From an uncultured Prevotella sp. (lineage in GTDB: Bacteria; Bacteroidota; Bacteroidia; Bacteroidales; Bacteroidaceae): a stretch of DNA of 13,232 nt. The notes below the pieces were generated by a model, which was not told where the DNA came from, did not search any database, and saw only the letters and a program-made list of their open reading frames with translations. Where the stretch lies: assembly GCA_937892695.1 (NCBI GenBank), contig CALBJK010000235.1:1-13232 (forward strand). The letters run 5' to 3'. The position numbers were made by a program, and so were the translations under genes. Below, one piece after another: positions 1-7,247 of the stretch (position 1 is the stretch's first letter; each line of letters begins with the position of its first letter).

Positions 1-49
1 ACTTCATAATAAGGACACAAAAATGTACCAAGTTATTTTTTAATCATTA

Positions 50-526
50 CTAAATGAAGAGTAGCGAACCTATTTCTTTGGCAATCCATCCAAGTAAGGA
101 GAGCATTGCAAAAATTAGAATTACGAGCATAATGGCTATTATTGTTGACATTGTTGCCTTTCTGTTTATTTCATTTATTATTGGCTCGTCGTTGTTAAGA
201 TAGCCGTCAATCAGATAAAGATTCCGACTGTTAGAATTGTGGAAAAAGTCGACAGCGTCACCTACATAAAACGGTATCAGTCCGAGAATGATGTCGCGCA
301 TGATGTTGTTTAGTATTGCCATTGTGAGAGGAATGGACTTAAGTCTGAACATCGCAAAATAAACATAAGTTAGAGAAAACAGGCCTGATATAATGTCTCC
401 AATCCCTCCCGGGATAAGCCCGAGTATACCGTCCAGATAATACCTGTCCATGTAGGTCGCAATGCCATGAAGCAACATATAGGTTCTACTATTCCGTAAT
501 TTGTCTTTTCTGTATCGTCTTTCCAT
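50..526 (-). CDS. DUF4112 family membrane protein
   Basis: A 158-aa integral membrane protein of unknown function. The central part has the DUF4112 signature: a LDGILGLIPG stretch near residues 32-41 followed by GDIISGLFSL, then a second related half with DIILGLIPFYVGDAVDFF and a SRNLYLID segment. The two similar G-L-I-P / G-D-x-x-x motifs suggest an internal duplication of membrane-embedded hairpins. A third hydrophobic stretch (about residues 124-155) makes a C-terminal transmembrane helix. The N-terminus is basic (MERRYRKDK) and there is no signal peptide. The start is the ATG at 526, with no visible Shine-Dalgarno site, as is normal in Bacteroidota. It is the last gene before the window edge on this strand and is separated from the deacetylase by a terminator, so it probably has its own promoter. 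I found no good TAnnTTTG box; TATATTGG near 590 is a weak candidate. Family assignment is firm; function is not known. Confidence 0.88.
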   Translation of the reverse strand: MERRYRKDKLRNSRTYMLLHGIATYMDRYYLDGILGLIPGGIGDIISGLFSLTYVYFAMFRLKSIPLTMAILNNIMRDIILGLIPFYVGDAVDFFHNSNSRNLYLIDGYLNNDEPIINEINRKATMSTIIAIMLVILIFAMLSLLGWIAKEIGSLLFI

Positions 527-600
527 TTGTCAATTGATATTAATCCGCTTACTTAAGCCCGAATTGGTTATTAGAACGTGATTTATAGTTCCAATATAGT

Positions 601-726
601 TCACTCTTCGCCGTTATCACGTCCTTGCCACCCATCTTTCTTTAGTTTTTCCTTGACGTAGCCCGCTACGCCTGCGTCAAAGCCGAAAGAAATCTGTACA
701 ACAATGACATGAACTACTTCGGAAGT
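601..726 (-). other. possible remnant of a coding sequence, unrecognised
   Basis: The gap between the DUF4112 gene and the deacetylase terminator holds a stretch that looks richer in G+C than its surroundings. On the minus strand it is open for 41 codons, from an in-frame TAG at 727-729 to a TGA at 601-603. The translation looks protein-like (SFGFDAGVAGYVKEKLKKDG in the middle, a charged C-terminus) but has no ATG start. The opposite strand is also open (646-747, ending LYNNDMNYFGSLMTDLG), so the coding strand is uncertain. The segment contains a perfect small hairpin, CGTAG-CCCG-CTACG, around 656-669. It could be a gene remnant, a repeat or a structured RNA. I do not recognise it. Confidence 0.2.
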
Positions 727-761
727 CTAATGACCGATTTGGGTTAAATAAATTGAGGATA

Positions 762-807
762 AAACAAAAGCCGGTATAGATAAAATTACTTCATCAGTAC
801 CGGCTTT
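762..807 (-). terminator. intrinsic terminator after the deacetylase operon
   Basis: A perfect 10-bp inverted repeat, AAAGCCGGTA (767-776) and TACCGGCTTT (798-807), encloses a 21-nt loop. Read on the minus strand the hairpin is followed by TTTTGTTTTA, the U-tract expected of a Rho-independent terminator. It lies about 68 nt beyond the deacetylase stop codon, so it should end the DUF2723-deacetylase transcript. On the plus strand the following sequence is only moderately T-rich (GATTTCTTTG), so termination in that direction would be weaker. Confidence 0.8.
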
Positions 808-874
808 GATTTCTTTGTAGTTTTATCAATCTGAAGTTTTTTTACTATTCATACAGACTGTTCGTGCATTTAAT

Positions 875-1486
875 TTATGGAAAAGTCTTGAACTCATAGC
901 CATTTTCTTTCAACCATTCTATCGATTCGGGCAGTGCAGTATGTAGCTTGTTTATGCTCTTCAACGAATCATGGAAAGTTATAATAGATCCATTTCGAGC
1001 ATATCTTTTCACATTATAGACAATGTCCTCGGCCGTAATCCATTTAGAGTAGTCACGAGTCACCAAATCCCACATCACAATGCGGTACTTTCTCCTGAGC
1101 CAGAAATATTCGCCGTAGCTCATGCATCCATGTGGTGGCCTGAACAGCTTGGCGTTTATCAGTTTGTTTGCTTTGTTTGTGTCCTTAATGTATGTACTGG
1201 CCAGATGCTTGAAACCTCCGAGGTGATGAAATGTGTGATTTCCCACCTGATGCCCCTCGTCCACAATCCGTCTGTACAAATCTGGATATTTCCTGACGTT
1301 ATCGCCGACCATGAAGAATGTAGCCTTTATGCCGTTGTCGCGTAAAGTCTTTAATATGAATGGTGTTGACTCGGGGATGGGGCCGTCGTCGAAAGTCAGA
1401 TATACTGCTTTCTCGTGACGGCTCATTCTCCAAGTAGCGAGAGGGTAAAGCCACCGTAGCCAAAAGGCTGGTTGTTCTATAATCAT
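875..1486 (-). CDS. polysaccharide deacetylase family protein (CE4, NodB-like)
   Basis: A 203-aa carbohydrate esterase family 4 protein, a metal-dependent deacetylase of N- or O-acetylated glycans; the substrate cannot be read from the sequence. All five NodB motifs are present: TFDDGP at residues 31-36 (D33 catalytic base, D34 metal ligand), GNHTFHH with H84 and H88 as metal ligands, RPPHG at 116-120, VMWDLVTRD at 137-145, and IITFHDS with H172. The protein is essentially a bare catalytic domain with about 30 residues in front and no signal peptide or lipobox, so a cytoplasmic or membrane-associated site is more likely than secretion. Its ATG at 1486 lies 14 nt after the reconstructed end of the DUF2723 gene (1501), and the strong terminator at 762-807 follows, so the two genes probably form one transcript. 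In that setting it may modify a sugar made or transferred by the upstream protein; this is inference. Confidence 0.93.
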   Translation of the reverse strand: MIIEQPAFWLRWLYPLATWRMSRHEKAVYLTFDDGPIPESTPFILKTLRDNGIKATFFMVGDNVRKYPDLYRRIVDEGHQVGNHTFHHLGGFKHLASTYIKDTNKANKLINAKLFRPPHGCMSYGEYFWLRRKYRIVMWDLVTRDYSKWITAEDIVYNVKRYARNGSIITFHDSLKSINKLHTALPESIEWLKENGYEFKTFP

Positions 1487-1573
1487 TTGACCACTGCCGT
1501 TTATTGTACCGTTCCGCCTTTTGCCTGATATGTAGCATAAAGCATGTTTAGCGTTTTGGTGCGCTTGGCCGCT

Positions 1574-2950
1574 TCATGCTATCAAAGCTGTCGTCTCAGC
1601 CAGACTCTGCATCATCCATGCCTGACGTAGGAAGTCGTTCTGTGACTGTATGAAACGTTTGCCGGTCAGACCTACATACCATCGTGCATATTGCTCGGTG
1701 TTCTTCCATACTGTGTCAAGCAGCTGTTTGGCCTTGACTTTCTGCCCGATGAGAGCGTATGCACGTGCCAAGTCGGCACCACCCGACAGGAATGTCATAG
1801 GAACATTGTATGAAGGAAGAACCTTCTCACACTTCTGTAGCACTTTGAGAGCCTTGTCGTTCTTCTTTTCGGCTATCAATTGTAAGGCTAGTTGGGCAAA
1901 CAAATGACGGTGGGTGATGCACATACGCATCAGCGTCTCATCGACATATAGCCCAGGCTTTTCCAGTCCGCCCCATTTGTAGCGATACATCATATTGTTG
2001 TATGCTTTCTCCGTATCATAGTTCTTCACGCCTCGCTTGTTGGTCGTGAATGGTGTAATGCGGTAGGCCAGTCCTTCTTGTACAAAGTTGTCGCCCAGGT
2101 TCATGTAATTGTCTTCACCGACAGTAGTTGCAACATACACAGGACGTGTCCAATTACACTGTGAAATGATTTCGAGCATCATCAGTTGACCCTTTCCGAG
2201 TCCGCGTTTTCCGGCCAGCGAAATCACCATCTTGTCAGGAATTGGGTCGCTTGCCATCATCATTCCGCTTCGTCTGACAGCTTCCTTGTCTATCTTGATG
2301 TAAAGAGTGTCCGTAGGAATGACTCGCATAGATGGATCTTTTGAACGTACCCAGTACTTCATTATGTTCTTGACATCGAACGGATCATCTCCGAACTGTT
2401 TGCGTGCAGCAACAGGATTCTCTTTAAAGAACTGTAGTATTTGCTGCTTGATTTCGGGTTGCACCTGGATATACTCGTTAGTCCCTGAACAGTAGTCGAG
2501 ACGCGGCCACGATATTGGCACAGAAGGCGAATCGTAGGCTGGACGTTTCATCTGATCGATGTACCAGTCGGTCTGGAGGTAGCTGAGATTGCATACTCTT
2601 GCGTCGGTTCGTACACCCTCTACTTCTTGGTTGTACCAAAGTGGGAATGTATCGTTGTCGCCGTTGGTGAATATTATCGGATAGCCCTTGTCCTGTAGAG
2701 TCATCAAGTAGTTCTGGCCATAATCGCGACAGGTGTAGCGTCCGCTGCGGTCGTGGTCGTCCCATGTCTGCGAAGCCATTTGTATTGGCACAAGCAGGCA
2801 GATTACTCCGACTACTGCTGCAGTAGCTGTCTCGTTAAGATTCAGCTTCTTCTTCAGCATGTCTATAATGGCTGCCACTCCTATACCGCACCAGATGGCA
2901 AAGGCGTAGAACGAACCGGCGTAAGCATAGTCACGTTCGCGTGGCTGCAT
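1574..2950 (-). CDS. DUF2723 protein, C-terminal fragment
   Basis: This 458-aa fragment starts inside a family-conserved stretch, QPRERDYAYAGSFYAFAIW, followed by two hydrophobic helices (about residues 11-29 and 40-59). The rest is a soluble domain. It contains GDNDTFPLWYNQEVEGVRTD near residues 97-116, NLSYLQTDWYIDQMKRPAY and CNWTRPVYVATTVGEDNY. The C-terminal part has helical, TPR-like repeats (KALKVLQKCEKVLP, ARAYALIGQKVKAKQLLDTV). Its ATG is codon 1 of this piece only by chance of the frameshift; it lies 11 nt after the TGA of the upstream fragment, close enough that translational restart could make a separate polypeptide. Without the N-terminal fragment it lacks the presumed catalytic loop. 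It ends at an early TGA, with 24 plausible C-terminal residues left in the next frame. Confidence 0.7.
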   Translation of the reverse strand: MQPRERDYAYAGSFYAFAIWCGIGVAAIIDMLKKKLNLNETATAAVVGVICLLVPIQMASQTWDDHDRSGRYTCRDYGQNYLMTLQDKGYPIIFTNGDNDTFPLWYNQEVEGVRTDARVCNLSYLQTDWYIDQMKRPAYDSPSVPISWPRLDYCSGTNEYIQVQPEIKQQILQFFKENPVAARKQFGDDPFDVKNIMKYWVRSKDPSMRVIPTDTLYIKIDKEAVRRSGMMMASDPIPDKMVISLAGKRGLGKGQLMMLEIISQCNWTRPVYVATTVGEDNYMNLGDNFVQEGLAYRITPFTTNKRGVKNYDTEKAYNNMMYRYKWGGLEKPGLYVDETLMRMCITHRHLFAQLALQLIAEKKNDKALKVLQKCEKVLPSYNVPMTFLSGGADLARAYALIGQKVKAKQLLDTVWKNTEQYARWYVGLTGKRFIQSQNDFLRQAWMMQSLAETTALIA

Positions 2951-2961
2951 CGGCGTCTGGT

Positions 2962-4809
2962 TCAGATAGCGAGACCTGTCATAAAGAAGAGGAAGAATAC
3001 AACCCAGAACTGGCGTATTCCGCGTTTACCTCTCCAGGCCTGCCAGAACAGTCCAATCAGTCCAAGGATGAGCGGCATACAATAGAACACGTTATGTCCC
3101 TTGTTGGCCTTGAGGTCGTCTGGCAGTTTGCTTTGGTCGCCGAGCATAAGATTGTCGATAAACGATATACCGGTAATCCAGTTGCCGTGTTCAAGTTCGC
3201 CACTGCCTTGCATGTCGTTTTGTCTTCCGGCAAAGTTCCACATGAAGTATCTCCAGTACATGAAGTTGCACTGATAGGAGAGGAAGAAACGTATGTTGTC
3301 GAGTTGTGACGGTACTTTAACGTTCACGGTCTCTCCGCATCGGTCGTATGGCACTTCTGTGCCATCTACGCCTCCGAGCCAATTCTCGTAGGCACTGGCA
3401 TGATCAGGACTGTACATGCGTGGGAATAACATGTTCTGAGCATAAACTACTTTGTCTTTATGGCTTACTATGAAATAAGAGTCTTTCTCGTCCTTGCTGG
3501 CCTTTTCTTTGCGTTGCCATATCGGAGCACCTGAATCCATACGGGGAATGCACTCGTTGCCTTGCACGTCGAATGCCACTTGTGACGTGTAGGCCTGTCC
3601 GTAAAGCAAGGGCCGGTCACCGTACTGGTCACGACTAAGATAGCTGCCGAGAGTGAAGATGTCCTCGGGAGAGTTCTGGTCCATTGGCGGATTGGCTGAC
3701 GAACGTATTACGATGACAGCGTATGTTGAATATCCTATCATCAGCATGAGCATACATAGAAGTACTGTGTTTTTGACTCGTGCCGTTATACGTGGAACTA
3801 GCTGACGACCCTCTTTCTTGCGAAGATTGAGAACGAATAGCAGTGCTGCCAGGGCAATGATGCCGATGACGGCAGCTGACCAGCCGTAACCGTAGAACGG
3901 TATGCCGAGCAGTCCGACTGACAGAACGAAGGCTATATTCTGACGTTTGAAATTCCTGTCAGTGTAAGTTTCGTATATAGCCCAGATCACGGTTGCCACA
4001 AGCAAAACAATGTATATTATTACGCCGGTATTGAACGGACAACCTAAGACATTTACGAATAAAAGCTCGAACCATCCACCGACGGTTATGATGCCCGGCA
4101 CTACACCGTACAGCACACCAGCAACAATAGCGAATGACACTGCAAGGGCAATCAGAGAACCTTTAAGCTCTATGTGGGGATACTTGCGGTAGCAGAACAC
4201 GAGCACTATGGCAGGTATGCAGAGCAAGTTGAGCAGGTGTACGCCGATAGAAAGTCCGGTCATATAGGCGATAAGAACCAGCCATCTGTCGCTATGAGGC
4301 TCGTCGGCATGATCTTCCCATTTCAGTATGAGCCAGAACACAATAGCTGTAAAAGCCGAAGAATAGGCGTAAACCTCGCCTTCTACAGCTGAGAACCAGA
4401 ACGTGTCGCTGAATGTATAAATAAGAGCGCCGATCAGGCCTGATGCTTCTATTGCAATCATTTTGCCTGTAGTGAGTTCTGACCAATCTTTCAGTATCAG
4501 TTTACGTGTAAGATGTGTGATGCTCCAGAAGAGAAACAGGATGGTTGTCGCGCTAAGCAAAGCACTCATTGTGTTGACCATCCGTGCCACTTGTGAAGGG
4601 TCGCTTGCAAACTGAGAGAACAGATTGGCTGTCAGCATGAAGAACGGTGCGCCTGGCGGATGTCCTACTTCCAGTTTGTAACCTGTTGTAATAAATTCAG
4701 GACAGTCCCAGAAACTGGCTGTCGGCTCAATTGTAGAACAATAGACGAAGGCGGCAACAAAAAATGTCAGCCATCCTACGATATTGTTCACTAATTTGTA
4801 CTGTTTCAT
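2962..4809 (-). CDS. DUF2723 protein, N-terminal fragment (multi-pass membrane domain)
   Basis: The 615-aa N-terminal part begins with a transmembrane helix (about residues 8-25). The diagnostic first periplasmic loop follows: SFWDCPEF (D35, E38), then LEVGHPPGAPFF (47-58). This matches the GG-D-SGE...AHPPGYP region of TMEM260 proteins; in GT-C enzymes an acidic residue in this loop is catalytic. About ten further hydrophobic segments follow, and a soluble periplasmic-type loop (about 370-550) is rich in W, Y and D, with GQAYTSQVAFDVQGNE and YFMWNFAGRQ. The final helix, FWVVFFLFFMTGLAI, is cut off by the premature TGA. The start is the ATG at 4809, preceded by an A-rich leader and a TAACTTTG promoter box. 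The catalytic half is present, but the end of the membrane domain and the soluble C-terminal domain are not fused to it. Confidence 0.75.
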   Translation of the reverse strand: MKQYKLVNNIVGWLTFFVAAFVYCSTIEPTASFWDCPEFITTGYKLEVGHPPGAPFFMLTANLFSQFASDPSQVARMVNTMSALLSATTILFLFWSITHLTRKLILKDWSELTTGKMIAIEASGLIGALIYTFSDTFWFSAVEGEVYAYSSAFTAIVFWLILKWEDHADEPHSDRWLVLIAYMTGLSIGVHLLNLLCIPAIVLVFCYRKYPHIELKGSLIALAVSFAIVAGVLYGVVPGIITVGGWFELLFVNVLGCPFNTGVIIYIVLLVATVIWAIYETYTDRNFKRQNIAFVLSVGLLGIPFYGYGWSAAVIGIIALAALLFVLNLRKKEGRQLVPRITARVKNTVLLCMLMLMIGYSTYAVIVIRSSANPPMDQNSPEDIFTLGSYLSRDQYGDRPLLYGQAYTSQVAFDVQGNECIPRMDSGAPIWQRKEKASKDEKDSYFIVSHKDKVVYAQNMLFPRMYSPDHASAYENWLGGVDGTEVPYDRCGETVNVKVPSQLDNIRFFLSYQCNFMYWRYFMWNFAGRQNDMQGSGELEHGNWITGISFIDNLMLGDQSKLPDDLKANKGHNVFYCMPLILGLIGLFWQAWRGKRGIRQFWVVFFLFFMTGLAI

Positions 4810-4847
4810 TTATTATTGAAGATAAGTTTTCGTACTTATGGTTAATG

Positions 4848-4881
4848 CAAAGTTAATGAATTCCAATGATTAAGCGAAAAA
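4848..4881 (-). promoter_or_regulatory. Bacteroidota-type promoter of the DUF2723-deacetylase unit
   Basis: A perfect -7 box TAACTTTG (4855 down to 4848, minus strand) fits the Bacteroidota consensus TAnnTTTG. About 20 nt upstream is TTTTTCG, a weak match to the TTTG-type -33 box. The predicted transcript would start near 4842, giving a leader of about 30 nt before the ATG at 4809. The interval from 4810 to 4961 shows no convincing terminator hairpin for the permease upstream, so read-through is also possible. Confidence 0.6.
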
Positions 4882-4961
4882 TGTTATTGCCCGTTAATAA
4901 AATTTAGCATAGTGACAACCTGTTGCATCTTAGTATGTGTAATTGGAGTCTTGCGATTACT

Positions 4962-6260
4962 TCATGCAAAAATGAAATTAAGAATAAACAGCACAGCTAG
5001 AACATAAAGCATGATATTGAGATCTTTCACCTTTGCTGAGCATAGTTTTATTATCACATAACTCAAAATCCCCAGACAGATGCCATCTGCAATAGAGTAG
5101 CAAAGCACCATTGTTATCATTGTGATGAATGCTGGAAATGCTTCGGAAATGTCGCTCAAGTCTATTTTCTTTATGGAATCTACCATTAATACCCCCACCA
5201 TGACCAAGGCACCGCTAGTTGCAGCTCCTGGTATAAGGAGGAATACTGGTGATAAAAAAATTGAAATCAAAAACAATATCCCGGCAACCGCTGACGTTAA
5301 GCCTGACCTTCCTCCTTCTGCCACGCCCGATGCACTCTCTACGTATGTTGAAATTGTAGAACTGCCTAGGAATGCTCCGCATGTCGTTCCTATCGCGTCG
5401 CTGAGCATTGCTTCCTTGATGCGTGGAATCGTACCATCGGGCTTTGTTATGCCTGTCTTTTGAGCCAATCCTACCATGGTGCCAATTGTGTCGAATATAT
5501 TTACGATAAGTAGTGAGAATATTACCATGAACATTTTCAATGTGAAAAATCCGGAAAAGTCGAATTTGCAGAATACGGGAGCGATAGAATGGGGCGCGTC
5601 TATGGGTATCCATCCTTGGCTCAAATGGGTTACTCCAAGCGGTATGCCGACAATTGTGGTAATGATGATGCTATAGAACAATGCCCCTTTCACCTTTCTT
5701 ACCATCAGTGTGCCGCTAAGCAATATTGCAATGATACCAAGGACTGACGTTCGTGTAAACTCTCCAAGTTTTACAAACGTAGCAGGATCATATGTTATAA
5801 TTCCTGCATTTTTCAATCCGATAAATGCAATGAACATACCTATACCGGCTGATATTGCAAAACGAAGGTTCTTTGGTATGCTGTCGAGAATCATTTCTCT
5901 GATGTTCAAAAAGGTAATAAGGATGAAGATAATTCCTTCGACGAGCATTGCGGCAAGCGACTGTTGCCATGTGAAACCCATGGCTTGGCAGAGAGTGAAG
6001 GCGAAAAAGGCATTAAGCCCCATACTAGGAGCCTGTGCAAAAGGCAGCTTTGCCATAATTGCCAGTAAAAGTGTGGCTATAGCCGAAGCTATGGCTGTAC
6101 CGGTAAACACAGCACCCTTATCCATTCCAGTGGTCGAGAGTATGGCTGGATTTACGGCAAGAATGTAACACATAGTAAGGAAGGTTGTCACGCCGGCTAA
6201 AAATTCTGTCTTATAGCTCATTGTTTGCGGATTAAACCCCAAAAGTCTGTCAAACGTCAT
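4962..6260 (-). CDS. NCS2 family permease, AzgA-type purine transporter
   Basis: A 432-aa multi-pass inner-membrane transporter of the AzgA/COG2252 branch of the NCS2 (nucleobase:cation symporter-2) family. Members take up adenine, guanine or hypoxanthine, usually with protons; which base is used here is not shown. Signatures in order: FLAGVTTFLTMCYILAVNP (residues 20-38), the half-helix motif APSMGLNAFFAF (77-88), NIFDTIGTMVGLAQKTG near 255-271 with the acidic substrate-site residue, and SSTISTYVESASGVAEGGRSG near 300-320, where the E and GG-R-SG positions are characteristic. The length and the alternating hydrophobic segments fit the usual 12-14 helix core. The ATG at 6260 is preceded by a TAACTTTG promoter box with a spaced TTG, so the gene is likely transcribed alone or with read-through into the DUF2723 gene 152 nt downstream. 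No purine riboswitch is visible in the short leader. Confidence 0.93.
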   Translation of the reverse strand: MTFDRLLGFNPQTMSYKTEFLAGVTTFLTMCYILAVNPAILSTTGMDKGAVFTGTAIASAIATLLLAIMAKLPFAQAPSMGLNAFFAFTLCQAMGFTWQQSLAAMLVEGIIFILITFLNIREMILDSIPKNLRFAISAGIGMFIAFIGLKNAGIITYDPATFVKLGEFTRTSVLGIIAILLSGTLMVRKVKGALFYSIIITTIVGIPLGVTHLSQGWIPIDAPHSIAPVFCKFDFSGFFTLKMFMVIFSLLIVNIFDTIGTMVGLAQKTGITKPDGTIPRIKEAMLSDAIGTTCGAFLGSSTISTYVESASGVAEGGRSGLTSAVAGILFLISIFLSPVFLLIPGAATSGALVMVGVLMVDSIKKIDLSDISEAFPAFITMITMVLCYSIADGICLGILSYVIIKLCSAKVKDLNIMLYVLAVLFILNFIFA

Positions 6261-6282
6261 ATACTTTGATTATAATCGACTA

Positions 6283-6312
6283 CAAAGTTACGCTTTTTAT
6301 ATAAATATGCAA
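6283..6312 (-). promoter_or_regulatory. promoter of the NCS2 permease gene
   Basis: On the minus strand TAACTTTG (6290 to 6283) matches the -7 consensus TAnnTTTG, and TTG (6312 to 6310) lies 19 nt upstream at the -33 position. Transcription would begin near 6277, leaving a leader of under 20 nt. A second TAACTTTG occurs farther upstream at 6332-6325 but has no well-spaced -33 element. Confidence 0.65.
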
Positions 6313-6460
6313 TAAACATCATGCCAAAGTTAATGATAAACAATGACTTTTATTCCTCTAAATTATTTGTGTAAAGAACGAATATGATTTTCTGAGTTAG
6401 TATTTGGCTATCTTTCTGTGACCCCAAAATAAATATATTCTCGCTTTTTTGTTAATTTTC

Positions 6461-6491
6461 TTGGTTATTACGTTAAAAGTATTTACCTTTG
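6461..6491 (+). promoter_or_regulatory. promoter of the ECF sigma factor gene
   Basis: TTG at 6461-6463 and TACCTTTG at 6484-6491 form a Bacteroidota housekeeping-type promoter with 20 nt between the boxes. The start site would be near 6498, leaving an unusually long leader of about 150 nt before the ATG at 6645. Confidence 0.6.
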
Positions 6492-6509
6492 TCTCACATT
6501 TAAAGACAT

Positions 6510-6565
6510 CTTGACGTTCAAGCATGGAAATGAATACTTGCTGTAGTACGAAAAGTGCGTCATAA
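6510..6565 (+). promoter_or_regulatory. possible leader element: palindrome plus 13-codon ORF
   Basis: Just after the predicted start site is CTTGA-CGT-TCAAG (6510-6522), a 5-bp inverted repeat with a 3-nt centre. It could be a small hairpin or an operator. It is followed at 6524 by ATG and a 13-codon ORF reading MEMNTCCSTKSAS, ending TAA at 6563-6565, about 80 nt before the sigma factor gene. Such a short ORF can arise by chance, so a regulatory role is only a suggestion. Confidence 0.2.
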
Positions 6566-6644
6566 CATTATTATTGATAATAAGACAATTTAAAACTCAT
6601 TTGCCTATCGATAAACATTTACTTAAGAAACAAAAAATTAAGAA

Positions 6645-7247
6645 ATGAGAATAATTGATGATATGACCGACGAAGAGTTGGCTCTATCCTATATCGATGG
6701 TGATAATAAGGCATTTGATTTGCTCTTGTCACGCAATCAGTCTAGAATATTTTCATATATTCTGTTTGTTGTGAGAGATCAGGACGTTGCAAACGACATA
6801 TTTCAGGAGACGTTTGTTAAGGTTGTTACAAAGTTGCAGCAGCGAAGATACACCACAAGCGGAAAGTTTGGTGCATGGGTGATGCGTATTGCCCATAATG
6901 TAATAATGGATTGGTACAGAGAGCAGCGTTCTGAAAAAATTGTAGAACCTACAGTCGGAAATGACTTGTCAAACCTGAAGACTGGAGATATATTTGTCAG
7001 CAGTGTGGAGAGCCGGTATGTCAACGAACAAATACTTGAGGATGTGAGACATCTGCTGGAATGTCTTCCGACTCCCCAGCGAGAGGTGGTTTTTATGCGT
7101 TTTTATCAGCAAATGTCTTTCAAGGAGATTGCGGAATTAACTAATGTCAGCATTAATACTGCTCTTGGACGTATGAGATACGCAATACTCAATCTTAGAA
7201 GAATGGCTAAAGAAAATGAAATGTCCCTTCAGATGAGTATGATTTAA
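6645..7247 (+). CDS. ECF-type RNA polymerase sigma-70 family factor
   Basis: A 200-aa extracytoplasmic-function sigma factor that directs RNA polymerase core to its own promoter set. Region 2 covers about residues 12-95: DNKAFDLLLSRNQSRIFSY, the core-binding DIFQETFVKV (51-60), and the promoter-melting/recognition helix GKFGAWVMRIAHNVIMDWYR (73-92). An acidic linker follows (about 96-130). Region 4 covers about 131-187, with LPTPQREVVFMRFYQQMSF and a helix-turn-helix, KEIAELTNVSINTALGRMR (160-178), ending in ILNLRR. No anti-sigma factor or membrane gene follows; the next gene is the convergent rpe. It is therefore an orphan ECF factor, probably controlled at transcription or through its long leader. 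The ATG at 6645 has an A-rich upstream region (AAAAAATTAAGAA). The regulon cannot be inferred. The stop TAA overlaps the rpe stop on the other strand. Confidence 0.92.
   Translation: MRIIDDMTDEELALSYIDGDNKAFDLLLSRNQSRIFSYILFVVRDQDVANDIFQETFVKVVTKLQQRRYTTSGKFGAWVMRIAHNVIMDWYREQRSEKIVEPTVGNDLSNLKTGDIFVSSVESRYVNEQILEDVRHLLECLPTPQREVVFMRFYQQMSFKEIAELTNVSINTALGRMRYAILNLRRMAKENEMSLQMSMI

Larger units (their letters stand above)
1501..4809 (-). pseudogene. DUF2723 (TMEM260/GT117-like) membrane protein, disrupted by two frameshifts
   Basis: One large gene is split across three reading frames. The first part (4809-2962) ends in GLAI followed by TGA. Directly after, in another frame, LNQTP leads into MQPRERDYAYAGSFYAF of the second part. 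Intact relatives read through as GLAI-V-x-YLNQTP, so about 10 nt (VxY plus one base) appear to be lost near 2964. The second part stops at 1574, but the frame starting at 1575 continues for 24 residues (EAAKRTKTLNMLYATYQAKG and on) to a TAA at 1501, only 14 nt before the deacetylase ATG. That indicates a second frameshift of -2 or +1. The restored protein would be about 1,100 aa, as expected for Bacteroidota DUF2723 proteins. DUF2723 is shared with eukaryotic TMEM260, an O-mannosyltransferase (GT117), so a GT-C-type protein glycosyltransferase is the best guess. Whether the breaks are in the genome or are assembly errors cannot be decided here. Confidence 0.8.

Noticed and set aside
1299..1538. 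79-codon minus-strand ORF overlapping the deacetylase start
   Set aside because: It overlaps the N-terminal coding region of the CE4 deacetylase in another frame and has no recognisable features, so it is a shadow.
2941..3309. Plus-strand ORF of 122 codons across the DUF2723 break
   Set aside because: It lies antisense to conserved DUF2723 coding sequence, and its translation resembles no protein family.
5710..6168. 152-codon plus-strand ORF inside the permease gene
   Set aside because: It is antisense to a clear NCS2 permease with all family motifs; long antisense frames are common opposite membrane-protein codons.
6261..6300. Purine riboswitch before the NCS2 permease
   Set aside because: The predicted leader is under 20 nt from the promoter to the ATG, too short for a riboswitch, and no conserved aptamer core is seen.
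6568..6583. TTATTA-TTGA-TAATAA inverted repeat in the sigma factor leader
   Set aside because: It is made only of A-T pairs in AT-rich DNA and is likely a chance match.
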